DNA of 64,000 nucleotides from Mycolicibacterium sp. (GTDB taxonomy: Bacteria > Actinomycetota > Actinomycetes > Mycobacteriales > Mycobacteriaceae): assembly GCF_016462545.1 (NCBI RefSeq), contig NZ_JAEMTA010000017.1, forward strand, positions 1-64,000. The letters run 5' to 3'. The translations under genes and the position numbers were made by a program. The stretch's first letter is position 1; each line of letters opens with the position of its first letter. Below the pieces are notes generated by a model. It saw only the letters and a program-made list of their open reading frames with translations. It did not search any database and was not told the DNA's origin. Shown here piece after piece: positions 43,179 to 51,276 of the stretch.

Positions 43179-44420
43179 TCAGCTGGTGACTGTCAGATAG
43201 ATGAGGACCACGTTCAGCACACTAATGACCCCGGCGACCGTCCACCCCAGCGCAGTGGTGACGCGATGGTTGACGGAACCGTCCATCAGCTGCCGGTCAC
43301 TGGTCAGCCGCACCAGCGGCACCAGGGCGAACGGGATGCCGAACGACAGCACCACCTGCGACAGCACCAGCGCCCGGCTGGGGTCGACGCCGATGGCCAG
43401 GACGACGAGGGCCGGGATCAGCGTCACCAACCTGCGCAGCAACAGTGGATAGCTTCTGCGCAACAAGCCCTGCATGATCATCGCGCCCGCGTAGGCGCCG
43501 ACCGACGTCGACGCGAGCCCGGACGCCAGCAGGCCGATGGCGAAGAACAGCGCGACGGTAGGACCCAGCGTCGTCTGCACCGCGACGTACGCGCCCTCGA
43601 TGGAGTCGGTGTTCTCGATGCCTTGCAGATGGGTGGCGGCGACCAGCAGCATCGCCAGGTTGACCGCGCCGGCGACCAACATGGCGAGGCCGACGTCGTA
43701 GCGGGTTGCCCTCAGCAGCCGGCGCCTTGGTGCACCGGCGACGGGTTGGCCGTGCCGATCGCGGGCAAGCCCGGAGTGTAGGTAGACGGCGTGCGGCATG
43801 ACGGTCGCGCCGAGCATCGCCGTGGCGAGCAAGATGCTCTCCGGGCCGTCGAAACGCGGGACCAGGCCGCCGATCACGTCGCCTGCCGACGGCGGTTGCA
43901 CGAAGAGGCTCGTCAGGAAGCCGATCGCGATGACGAGCAGCAGGCCGGCGATGACGCGCTCGAATACCCGTTGGCCGCGACGGTTCTGGACCGCGAGAAG
44001 AAGCAGGGATACAGCGCCGGTGATGAGACCACCGACTACCAGCGGAAGGTCGAACAGCAGGTATAGCGCAATCGCGCCGCCGACGACCTCCGCGAGATCC
44101 GTTGCCATGGCAACCAATTCGGCCTGCAGCCAGTAGGCGATCCGGGTGCGGGTGCGGCAGTTGTCAGCGACCGCCTCGGGCAGGGTGCGCCCGGTGACGA
44201 GTCCGAGCTTGGCCGACAGATACTGCACCAGCCCGGCCATGACGTTGGCGACCAGGATGACCCAGACGAGGAGGAAGCCGTACTGGGCGCCGGCACTGAC
44301 GTTCGCTGCGACGTTGCCGGGATCGACGTACGCGATCGCAGCCACGAACGCGGGTCCGAGCAACGCCACGGCCGCGCGCTTGGGCGCCTTGATCGCGATC
44401 GACAACTCAGCCCTCTCCAT
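43179..44420 (-). CDS. mntH: Nramp-family Mn2+/Fe2+ transporter MntH
   Basis: 413 aa, about 11 helices. The metal-binding helix 1 motif DPGN is at 33-36 and the helix 6 motif MPHA lies near 210, both needed for Mn2+/H+ symport. ATG 44420 (MERAELSI) is the most likely start. A DtxR-like palindrome lies 24-39 bp upstream, fitting repression by manganese or iron. The gamma-glutamyl hydrolase fusion follows without a gap. Confidence 0.92.
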   Translation of the reverse strand: MERAELSIAIKAPKRAAVALLGPAFVAAIAYVDPGNVAANVSAGAQYGFLLVWVILVANVMAGLVQYLSAKLGLVTGRTLPEAVADNCRTRTRIAYWLQAELVAMATDLAEVVGGAIALYLLFDLPLVVGGLITGAVSLLLLAVQNRRGQRVFERVIAGLLLVIAIGFLTSLFVQPPSAGDVIGGLVPRFDGPESILLATAMLGATVMPHAVYLHSGLARDRHGQPVAGAPRRRLLRATRYDVGLAMLVAGAVNLAMLLVAATHLQGIENTDSIEGAYVAVQTTLGPTVALFFAIGLLASGLASTSVGAYAGAMIMQGLLRRSYPLLLRRLVTLIPALVVLAIGVDPSRALVLSQVVLSFGIPFALVPLVRLTSDRQLMDGSVNHRVTTALGWTVAGVISVLNVVLIYLTVTS

Positions 44421-44443
44421 CCGGCCATGCGAACAGAAAAGTT

Positions 44444-44459
44444 AGGTTAGCCGAAACCT
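44444..44459. promoter_or_regulatory. MntR/IdeR-like palindrome upstream of mntH
   Basis: AGGTT-N6-AACCT, a perfect 5-bp inverted repeat inside GTTAGGTTAGCCGAAACCTC. The left half equals the IdeR half-site TTAGGTTAG; the right half is shifted by one base. It is next to a possible -10 (TAACTT on the minus strand). A DtxR-family Mn or Fe repressor is the likely binder. Confidence 0.6.
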
Positions 44460-44493
44460 CTGATCGGAACCAGTTCGAGGTGGTGAACCGCGG

Positions 44494-44772
44494 TCAGCGG
44501 TTCCCGCCGCCGATGATCAGGGCGGGCCCGTAGAACTCGTCGTCCCACGGGTAGGTGTAGGTCGGGACGTCCGGTGCCTCGGCCGAGATCTCCACGTTGC
44601 CGGGCGTCTGGCACTGCGTGATGCCGGTGCCGGTGGTGCCGCCACCGCCGACGCTCGTGCATGCCGGCTGGTTCGACACCTCGGTCGGATCGGCTGAGGC
44701 GACGGGAGCGACGACGACCGCGGCCGCGGCGCCCACCGATGCGATCAGACCAATGAGATAACGCGTCCGCAT
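44494..44772 (-). CDS. Small secreted protein, unknown
   Basis: 92 aa. A Sec signal peptide (RYLIGLIASVGAAAAVVVAPVASA) with cleavage near ASA-DP, then a short mature part with two Cys (NQPACTS and ITQCQTP) that could form one disulfide, ending in YTYPWDDEFYGPALIIGGGNR. Many mycobacteria encode such small exported proteins. GAAGGG lies 6 nt before ATG 44772. Function unknown. Confidence 0.72.
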   Translation of the reverse strand: MRTRYLIGLIASVGAAAAVVVAPVASADPTEVSNQPACTSVGGGGTTGTGITQCQTPGNVEISAEAPDVPTYTYPWDDEFYGPALIIGGGNR

Positions 44773-44801
44773 GGCAGGCCCTTCGTTACGCCGACTGACA
44801 G

Positions 44802-45878
44802 TCAATGGGGAGCGTACAGCCCTTTTCCGGTGACGAGAGGCAAGTCCAGCGTCGTACGGATCCCCGACGGCGCAGCCACGACCTCGGGGATGGCGTTGAC
44901 GACTCGGGCCGCCGTCGCCACGAGACCCGCATGGTTGTGATCCCCGTTCGGGCTGCTCAGGCACAGATCCAGGGCGTAGGACGGCTCACCGGTGATCTCG
45001 ATGCGGTAGGAGCCGCCCTCCTGTGCAGGCTGGGGCCAGTCCGGACACAGGTCGTCGCGGATCCGGGTGACGTGCTCGAGCACGACGACCGGCTTGCCGC
45101 CGACCATGCCGCGTACCTCGAAGCGCAGCGCGGCCGCAGTGCCCTCGGCGATGTGTCCGGAGGCGATGTCGAAGTCCTCCGGCGCAGGCACCCGCTCGTA
45201 GATCTCCGTCACCTCGTCCAGCGAGACGTCGAGGCCGGCGGCGAGCTGTCGAACCACCGATCCCCACGCGAGGCTCAGCACCCCCGGCTGCAGCAGCATC
45301 GGAGTCTCGTCGAGCGGCTTGCCGAAGCCCATCACGTCGAACATCACGGTGGCGCTGTCGTAGGTGTCGTAGTTGATGATCTCCATGCAGCGGATCTGCT
45401 CGATGCTCTGGCAGGTGCCCGCCAGTGCCATCGGGATCAGGTCGTTGGCGAAGCCGGGGTCGATGCCGTTGACGAAGATGCTGGCATTGCCCGCCGCCGC
45501 GGCGTCGGCGATGGGCGCGATCATCTCGTCGGGCAGTGTGCCCCAGGGATATTGAAGGAACACCGCCGCACTGGCGACGATGTTGACGCCGGCCGCCAGG
45601 ATGCGGCGGTAATCCTCCAGCGCCTCGACGAGCCGATTGTCGGCCATCGCGGTGTAGACCACGCACTTGGGCTTCGCGGCGAGGATGGCGCCGAGGTCGG
45701 TGGTGGCCGTGATGCCGGTCGGCTGCTCCAGCCCGGCGAGTTCGGCGGCGTCCTTGCCCGCCTTCGCCTCCGATGACACCCACACGCCGGTCAATTCGAA
45801 TCGGGCGTCAGTGATCAGCTGGGTCAGCGCGTGCCGACCGACGTTGCCGGTGCCGATCGCGGCGACTCTGATTGTCAT
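44802..45878 (-). CDS. Dihydrodipicolinate-reductase-like NAD(P) dehydrogenase
   Basis: 358 aa from ATG 45878. IRVAAIGTGNVGRHALTQLI is the N-terminal Rossmann loop. The family (DapB-N-like / 2,4-diaminopentanoate dehydrogenase-like proteins, many copies in mycobacteria) is known mostly from sequence. AAAGGAAAG precedes the start. It follows the SDR gene by 13 nt and should share its KstR-type control, so a steroid or related lipid substrate is plausible. Confidence 0.8.
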   Translation of the reverse strand: MTIRVAAIGTGNVGRHALTQLITDARFELTGVWVSSEAKAGKDAAELAGLEQPTGITATTDLGAILAAKPKCVVYTAMADNRLVEALEDYRRILAAGVNIVASAAVFLQYPWGTLPDEMIAPIADAAAAGNASIFVNGIDPGFANDLIPMALAGTCQSIEQIRCMEIINYDTYDSATVMFDVMGFGKPLDETPMLLQPGVLSLAWGSVVRQLAAGLDVSLDEVTEIYERVPAPEDFDIASGHIAEGTAAALRFEVRGMVGGKPVVVLEHVTRIRDDLCPDWPQPAQEGGSYRIEITGEPSYALDLCLSSPNGDHNHAGLVATAARVVNAIPEVVAAPSGIRTTLDLPLVTGKGLYAPH

Positions 45879-45891
45879 GCGTCGCTTTCCT

Positions 45892-46683
45892 TTACAGATC
45901 GGGGATGGGGAAGCCGAAGTTGGGATGGGTGATGCCGCCATCGACCTCGAGGGTCTTGCCAGTCAGGTAGCTGCCCGCCGGTGAGGCGAGGTAGACGGCG
46001 GCCGCCGCGATGTCGAGTGGGTCGCCGAGTCGTTTCATCGGCGTGGCTTCCTCCATCGGCTTCCTCAGTTCGTCGTTGCTCGCGAGGATGTCGAGCGCCG
46101 AGGTGAGGATCGACCCGGGTGCGATGGCGTTGACCCGAATTCGCGGCGCGAGGTCCAACGCGGACAGTCGGGTGTAGTGCGCCAGCGCTGCCTTCGCGGT
46201 GCCGTAGGCGGCGAACCCGCGACCGGCGACGCGGCCCATCGTCGAGGTGATGTTGATGATGCTGCCGCCGCCGGAGTGTTCCAGCATCAACGGGACGGCG
46301 GCGGTCGTGAGCGCGTGCGCCGTCGTCACGTTGAACGTGAAGGCGTCGCGAAGATCCTTGGTCGAGGTGTCCAGCAGCGGCGCGGGCATGGTGCCGCCGA
46401 CGTTGTTCACGACGATGTCTAGTTTGCCGAACGCCTCGATGGCCGCATTGGCCAGTCTGGCGGTGTCCTCGGGGTGTGCCAGGTCGGCGACCACGACGTG
46501 CGCGCGCCGTCCCGCCGCGTGGATCTGCGCAGCCACCTCGTCGAGTTGGGACTGCGTGCGCGCCGCAATCAACACGTCAGCGCCCGCCTCTGCGAACGCG
46601 AGAGCCATGGCGGCACCGAGACCACGGCCCGCACCCGTGACGACGGCGACCTGGCCATCGAGCTTGAATCTGTCGAGAATCAC
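45892..46683 (-). CDS. SDR-family oxidoreductase
   Basis: 263 aa from GTG 46683. [13 protein letters not shown] is the cofactor loop, NNVGG the strand-4 motif, ITSTMG the catalytic Ser region and YGTAK the Tyr-x3-Lys pair. The C-terminal [13 protein letters not shown] closes the fold. FabG/7-alpha-hydroxysteroid dehydrogenase-like. A perfect KstR-type palindrome lies 16 bp upstream, which suggests a cholesterol-catabolic reductase; the actual substrate is not evident. Confidence 0.86.
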   Translation of the reverse strand: MILDRFKLDGQVAVVTGAGRGLGAAMALAFAEAGADVLIAARTQSQLDEVAAQIHAAGRRAHVVVADLAHPEDTARLANAAIEAFGKLDIVVNNVGGTMPAPLLDTSTKDLRDAFTFNVTTAHALTTAAVPLMLEHSGGGSIINITSTMGRVAGRGFAAYGTAKAALAHYTRLSALDLAPRIRVNAIAPGSILTSALDILASNDELRKPMEEATPMKRLGDPLDIAAAAVYLASPAGSYLTGKTLEVDGGITHPNFGFPIPDL

Positions 46684-46698
46684 GTTCGCAGACGCTAC

Positions 46699-46712
46699 TA
46701 GAACACGTTCTA
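46699..46712. promoter_or_regulatory. KstR-type operator
   Basis: TAGAACACGTTCTA fits the mycobacterial KstR consensus TNNAACNNGTTNNA exactly, with 6-bp perfect arms. On the minus strand it sits just upstream of a possible -10 (TAGCGT) for the SDR gene, a position that should block transcription until cholesterol-derived acyl-CoA relieves KstR. Confidence 0.78.
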
Positions 46713-46807
46713 TTTTTTCGCGAGTTCTGCACAACGGCTGCTATTCGCGTGACGTCACGGCCCTACTGCAGAAGTCGGCGTCGGCGGCGACGCCGCACGG
46801 CCACCAC

Positions 46808-47695
46808 CTACTTCTTGGCGGGGGCCTTCTTCGCCGCGGCCTTCTTCGCGGGCGCCTTCTTCGCGGGGGCCTTCTTGGCGGCGGGCTTCGCGTCCGATTC
46901 GCCCTTGCGCGCCTGCACGCTGGCCTCGAGCTTGGCCAGCAGGTCTGACACGTCATCGGTCTCGTCGAGGTCTGCCGCGGGCTGCTCCTCGACCGCGAAC
47001 GCCTCCCCGCCGTCGATCTTGGCTTGGATGAGCTCCATCATCTCGACGCGGTAGTTGTCGGTGAACGCCTCGGGATGGAAGTCGTCGGTCATCGACTCGA
47101 CGACCTGGCCCGCCATCTTCAGCTCGGCGGGCTTGATGTCGACCTTCTTGTCCAATTCGGGGAAGTCGGGATCGCGAATCTCGTCGGGCCACAGCAGGGT
47201 GTGCACGACCATGACCTCGCGCTTGCCAAACTCCTTGACGCGCAACGCCGCCAGCCGCGTCTTGCTGCGCAATGCGAAGTGCACGATCGCGACGCGGTCG
47301 GTCTTGGCGAGCGTCTCCGCCAGCAGGACGTAGGACTTGGATGACTTCGAATCGGGTTCCAGGAAGTAGCTCTTGTCGTACATCAGCGGGTCGATCTGGT
47401 CGGCCGGAACGAACTCGACCACCTCGATCTCGCGGCTGCGTTCCTCGGGCATCGTGGCGATGTCCTCGTCGGTGATGATGACGGTCTGGCCGTCCTCCGA
47501 CTCGTACGACTTTGCGATGTCGCGGTATTCGACCACTTCGCCGCAGATCTCGCAGACCCGCTTGTAGCGGATGCGCCCGTTGTCCTTTTCGTGGACCTGG
47601 TGAAACTTGATGTCGTGGTCTTCGGTCGCGCTGTAGACCTTGACCGGCACGTTCACCAGGCCGAAGGCGACGGATCCCTTCCAGATGGAACGCAT
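46808..47695 (-). CDS. ku: NHEJ DNA end-binding protein Ku
   Basis: 295 aa. RSIWKGSVAFGLVNVPVKVYSATEDHDIKFHQVHEKDNGRIRYKRVCEICGE in part defines the bacterial Ku core, with a Cys pair CEICGE. The core runs to about 255; from about 265 the chain is an Ala/Lys/Pro tail of KAPAKK repeats. Such basic tails aid DNA binding and are long in M. smegmatis Ku but shorter in M. tuberculosis (273 aa total). Ku bridges broken ends and recruits LigD, encoded at 58643-60904. Confidence 0.95.
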   Translation of the reverse strand: MRSIWKGSVAFGLVNVPVKVYSATEDHDIKFHQVHEKDNGRIRYKRVCEICGEVVEYRDIAKSYESEDGQTVIITDEDIATMPEERSREIEVVEFVPADQIDPLMYDKSYFLEPDSKSSKSYVLLAETLAKTDRVAIVHFALRSKTRLAALRVKEFGKREVMVVHTLLWPDEIRDPDFPELDKKVDIKPAELKMAGQVVESMTDDFHPEAFTDNYRVEMMELIQAKIDGGEAFAVEEQPAADLDETDDVSDLLAKLEASVQARKGESDAKPAAKKAPAKKAPAKKAAAKKAPAKK

Positions 47696-47716
47696 GACCC
47701 AGTATGGCGCACAGGA

Positions 47717-48637
47717 TCAACCCAGCCGTAGCGCGGCGCGATCTGGCAGATCGGCTCCGGCCCGCGCCACGGTCACGGCCGATGCGAGCGCCGCCGCCTG
47801 CAGTACGTCCTCCAGGGTGTCGACGTCGATCTTGGCGAGCGCTGCTCGTCGGTCGCCGCCCAGCAGGTCAAGCGACCACAGTGCGTCGATGAGTCCGGTC
47901 ATGAACGAGTCGCCTGCACCTACGGTGTCGATCACCTCGACGGGACGCGCGGCGACGCGCACGGTGCCCGCGGCGCACACCGCGAACGCACCCTGTCCGC
48001 CCATCGTCACCGCGACGATCGACGGACCTGCTTCGTGCCATGCCCGAGCAATCTGCTCGGGGGTCCGAGCCGGGTCGATCCAGTGCAGATCCTCATCGCT
48101 GGCCTTCACCACGTCGGCCTTCTCGACGAGCCTGTCGATCCGAGCGATCGCCTGCTCGCGATCGACGATCAGCGCAGGCCGTACGTTCGGGTCGAACGAA
48201 ATCGTCGCGCCCAGGTGATAGGCGTCCAGCAGCGCGGCCGTCGCGAGGCAACCTGGATCCAGAAAGCCCGCGATCGAGCCGGTGTGCACGATCAACGGGG
48301 TGGGTACCTCGGCGGTCCCGGTCAATTGCCAGTCGATGTCGAACGTATAAGTGGCAGAGCCATTTTCATCGATCTGAGCGGATGCCGTCGGAGTCCGCGA
48401 AGCCGTGGTGCTACCAGCGACCAGGCGCACGCCGGAGGCTTCCACGTAGTCCACGATCCGACGGCCGCGTTCGTCGTCGCCGATGTGGGTGAGGAAGTCC
48501 ACGCCGCGGCCCAGCCTGCCGAGCCCGATGGCCACGTTCAACGGGCTGCCGCCGACGTGTTCGCCGGTCACCTGGCCCTCGCGCTGGACGATGTCGATCA
48601 AGGCCTCGCCGATGACCAGTGCTCGTGGGTTGCTCAC
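47717..48637 (-). CDS. PfkB-family carbohydrate kinase (fructokinase-like)
   Basis: 306 aa from GTG 48637, which overlaps the mannitol dehydrogenase TGA by 4 nt. LVIGEALIDIVQREG at the N-terminus, GGSPLNVAIGLGRLG, and the catalytic VIDTVGAGDSFMTGLIDAL (Asp general base) are PfkB signatures. With mannitol 2-dehydrogenase giving fructose, this kinase would yield fructose-6-phosphate. Other ketoses are possible. Confidence 0.87.
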   Translation of the reverse strand: MSNPRALVIGEALIDIVQREGQVTGEHVGGSPLNVAIGLGRLGRGVDFLTHIGDDERGRRIVDYVEASGVRLVAGSTTASRTPTASAQIDENGSATYTFDIDWQLTGTAEVPTPLIVHTGSIAGFLDPGCLATAALLDAYHLGATISFDPNVRPALIVDREQAIARIDRLVEKADVVKASDEDLHWIDPARTPEQIARAWHEAGPSIVAVTMGGQGAFAVCAAGTVRVAARPVEVIDTVGAGDSFMTGLIDALWSLDLLGGDRRAALAKIDVDTLEDVLQAAALASAVTVARAGADLPDRAALRLG

Positions 48638-50055
48638 GATGGGCCCTTGCCTGCCGCGAGTGCCTCCAGCGTCGCCCGGGCACCGTCGCGGTGCAGCGAG
48701 TTCAACGTCCACAGATAGGCCTCGACGAAGCGCGGCTGCTGTGCGAGATCGCCGAACACGGAGGTGTTCTCGATGAACGCCATCGGGTTCTCGAGTTGCG
48801 ACTTGGCGATCGGGACCAGAGTTTGCGCCAGCTGATCCTGCACGTCGATGGGTTCGCCCTGCTCGTCGACTCCCTCGGCGTAGCGGGCCCAGCTGGCGAC
48901 GGTGGCCGCGGACAGCCGGACGGGTTCACCGGACTCGAGGTTCTCCCTGACGACGGGGAGCAGCCACTGCGGGATGCGGTCCGACGAGCCGAAGCACAGC
49001 CGAACGACGGTGTCGCGCACGCTGGGGTTGGCGAAGCGCTCGATGGCCGTCCGCTTGAACTCCGGTAGGTCGATGCCCGGGACGGGCTTGAGCGTCGGCG
49101 TCGCCTCCGAATCCATGTACTCGAGCAGGAACTCGGCGAACAGCGGGTCACCCGCAGCGTCGGCGACCAGCCGGTAGCCGGCCAGGTAGGCGAAGTAGCA
49201 GAGGGCCTGATGACCGGCGTTGAGGATCCGCAGTTTCATCAACTCATACGGCGTGACGTCCTCGACGAGCAGCACGCCGACATCCTCGTATGGCGGCCTG
49301 CCGTCGGAGAAGTCGTCGTCGAGGACCCAGGCGGTGAACGGCTCGGCGGCGACCGGCCATTCGTCCTCGACCTCGAAGTCGGCCGCCAGGTTCTCGATGA
49401 CGTCGGGTGTGGTGACCGGCGTGATGCGGTCGACCATCGAGTTGGGAAAGCGGGTGTTGGCCTTTATCCAGTCGGCCAACTCGGGGTGCGTCTTCTCGGC
49501 GTACGCGGTGAAGGCCGCCCGCGCGACGTCGCCGTTGCCCTCGATGTTGTCGCACGACACGATGGTCGGCGACGGCACGCCGCGCTCCTTGCGGCGCGCA
49601 AGGGCGGCGGTCACCAAACCGAAGACGCTGTCGGGTCCGGCGTCGTCGATGACGTAACCACCCTCGGTGATGGTCAGCGACACGATTCGTGTGCTCGGCG
49701 CGGCAATCAGTTCGATGACGGCCTCTGGATCCTCGGGTGCGAAGAGGTAGTCGACGATCGAGCCGATGACACGTGGTTCACGCGTGCCGTCGGGGTTCAT
49801 CGCGATGAGCGTGTAGAGGCCGTCCTGGTCAGCCATGACCTTCGCCATCTTGCGGTCGCCGGGAAGAACGCCGACACCGCAGATGCCCCACTCCTTGGCC
49901 AGGCCCATCTCGAGTAGGCGGTCGACGTACATCGCCTGATGTGCGCGGTGGAAGCCGCCGACTCCGAAATGCACTATGCCGACGCTGATTTCGCTTCGGT
50001 CGTAGCTCGGCTTGGCGATCGGGATCTCGGCTAGGGACGCATTGTTGAGTTTCAT
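48634..50055 (-). CDS. Mannitol 2-dehydrogenase (long-chain polyol dehydrogenase)
   Basis: 473 aa. VHFGVGGFHRAHQAMYVDRL near residues 28-47 is the nucleotide-binding start of the mannitol dehydrogenase family, and ELMKLRILNAGHQALCYFAYL carries the catalytic Lys and His of KLRxLNxxH. It oxidises a polyol (mannitol, arabitol or sorbitol) to the ketose. It is divergent from the SorC regulator and polyol transporter and co-transcribed with the kinase. Confidence 0.9.
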   Translation of the reverse strand: MKLNNASLAEIPIAKPSYDRSEISVGIVHFGVGGFHRAHQAMYVDRLLEMGLAKEWGICGVGVLPGDRKMAKVMADQDGLYTLIAMNPDGTREPRVIGSIVDYLFAPEDPEAVIELIAAPSTRIVSLTITEGGYVIDDAGPDSVFGLVTAALARRKERGVPSPTIVSCDNIEGNGDVARAAFTAYAEKTHPELADWIKANTRFPNSMVDRITPVTTPDVIENLAADFEVEDEWPVAAEPFTAWVLDDDFSDGRPPYEDVGVLLVEDVTPYELMKLRILNAGHQALCYFAYLAGYRLVADAAGDPLFAEFLLEYMDSEATPTLKPVPGIDLPEFKRTAIERFANPSVRDTVVRLCFGSSDRIPQWLLPVVRENLESGEPVRLSAATVASWARYAEGVDEQGEPIDVQDQLAQTLVPIAKSQLENPMAFIENTSVFGDLAQQPRFVEAYLWTLNSLHRDGARATLEALAAGKGPS

Positions 50056-50072
50056 GACTTCACCACCACTTC

Positions 50073-50157
50073 CTCGACGCTACCCCGCAGCCGGTCGGCG
50101 TCGAGCCTCATGCGGGAGCTGGTGGCCGATGCGTCGGCCCTGTTCGGTTTGGAAACC
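50073..50157. promoter_or_regulatory. Three inverted repeats in the polyol intergenic region
   Basis: CTCGACGC/GCGTCGAG (50073-50080 and 50098-50105), GGCCGA-TGCG-TCGGCC (50124-50139) and GGTTTGGAAACC (50146-50157) are perfect inverted repeats in the leader and promoter region of the mannitol dehydrogenase gene. They may be operator sites or RNA hairpins. Confidence 0.4.
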
Positions 50158-50180
50158 AAGAATGTTGTGTACGTCACATT

Positions 50181-50205
50181 TAGATGTTAGCGTGATGAAC
50201 ATCTA
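50181..50205. promoter_or_regulatory. Perfect 8-bp-arm palindrome, candidate SorC operator
   Basis: TAGATGTT (50181-50188) and AACATCTA (50198-50205) are exact inverted copies with 9 nt between. It lies 53 bp before the SorC regulator start, between the two divergent polyol operons, the expected position for the regulator's own site. Confidence 0.6.
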
Positions 50206-50257
50206 CACGCACCCCTGAGCTTTTGCTCACGGATACGAGAGAGGTGAGCGGGAGATC

Positions 50258-51265
50258 GTGGCGACATCGACGTCGAACGGACGGCTGGCTCGGCGGGCAG
50301 GAGCTGAGTCGATGGAACCGTCTGCCGACGCTGCCCCGAACGGGGGCGCGACGCCTGAGGACCTTCGTCTCGCCCTCCGCGCGGCTACGCTCTACTACCT
50401 CGACGGTCATACCCAGGCGGAGATCGCCGCCAAGCTCGGGGTGTCCCGGCCCACGGCGGGCAGACTGATCGCCAGAGCCAAGGCTCGCGGCCTGGTGCGC
50501 ATCGAGGTCGTCGTCCCGCCGACCATGAAGGACGATCTCCACGCCGATGAGGAACGCCTCCTCGAGCAGCGTTTCGGCTTGACCGAAGCGGTCGTCACCG
50601 GACATCTGGGCCGAGCTGCCGGAGCACTGCTGATGCGGCGCCTATCCGAGAACGACGTCCTCGGTTTCACCTGGGGGCCGGAGCAGGTCGCCGCGGTGTC
50701 TGCGCTGACGCCCGGCGTGGCCAGCTGTCGTGTGGTGGTCCAGCTGGACGGCGCGATGTCGACTGCGGCCTATCAGACGGGGATGGAATTCATCCTCAGC
50801 CGCGGGGCCGACATGCTGCGTGCCAGCGCCATGCGGTTGCCTGCTCCGCTCTACGCGGACCCGTCGACGGTGGTCTCGATGCGTAGCGACTCGGTGATCT
50901 CGCGGACGCTGGAGGCGGGCCGGCGCGCCGACACGATGTTGTTCGGCGTCGGCTCGGTCACCACGTCCACCACGTTGTTCGAGGGCAGCTTCCTCGACAC
51001 CAGGATGCTCGACGAGCTGGTGTCACTCGGCGCCGTCGGTGAGATCGGCGGCCGGTTCTTCGACGCGAACGGCGCGGCCGTCGTCACCGAGCTGGCACAC
51101 CGCGCGGTCTCGGTACCGCTCGAGGACATTCGCAGGTGCTCCAAGACGATCTTGGTCTGCAGCGGACCGCTCAAGCATCAGGCCACGTTGGCCGCGTTGC
51201 GAGGCGGGCTGGCCAAGCTGTTGGTGTGCGACATCGATTGCGCACGTTGGCTTCTAGAACAGTGA
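50258..51265 (+). CDS. SorC-family sugar-binding transcriptional regulator
   Basis: 335 aa from GTG 50258. Helix-turn-helix at about residues 52-80 (HTQAEIAAKLGVSRPTAGRLIARAKARGLV); residues 95-330 are the SorC phosphosugar-binding domain (LGFTWGPEQVAAVSAL, DTMLFGVGSV, IGGRFFDANG). These proteins bind a sugar phosphate and switch a nearby operon. It lies 11 nt before the transporter binding protein, so it controls, and is part of, the polyol unit. Confidence 0.88.
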   Translation: MATSTSNGRLARRAGAESMEPSADAAPNGGATPEDLRLALRAATLYYLDGHTQAEIAAKLGVSRPTAGRLIARAKARGLVRIEVVVPPTMKDDLHADEERLLEQRFGLTEAVVTGHLGRAAGALLMRRLSENDVLGFTWGPEQVAAVSALTPGVASCRVVVQLDGAMSTAAYQTGMEFILSRGADMLRASAMRLPAPLYADPSTVVSMRSDSVISRTLEAGRRADTMLFGVGSVTTSTTLFEGSFLDTRMLDELVSLGAVGEIGGRFFDANGAAVVTELAHRAVSVPLEDIRRCSKTILVCSGPLKHQATLAALRGGLAKLLVCDIDCARWLLEQ

Positions 51266-51276
51266 AGGGTTACTCG

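Noticed and set aside
44441..44460. Complete IdeR box upstream of mntH
   Set aside because: Only the left half-site matches the 19-bp consensus in register; listed instead as a DtxR-family-like palindrome.
46808..46900. Short tandem repeats resembling a microsatellite
   Set aside because: They are the KAPAKK-coding repeats of the Ku C-terminal tail, which is common in mycobacterial Ku proteins.
50166..50178. CRP-like site TGTG-N5-CACA between the polyol operons
   Set aside because: The spacing is three bases shorter than the TGTGA-N6-TCACA site of mycobacterial CRP, and only four bases per arm match.
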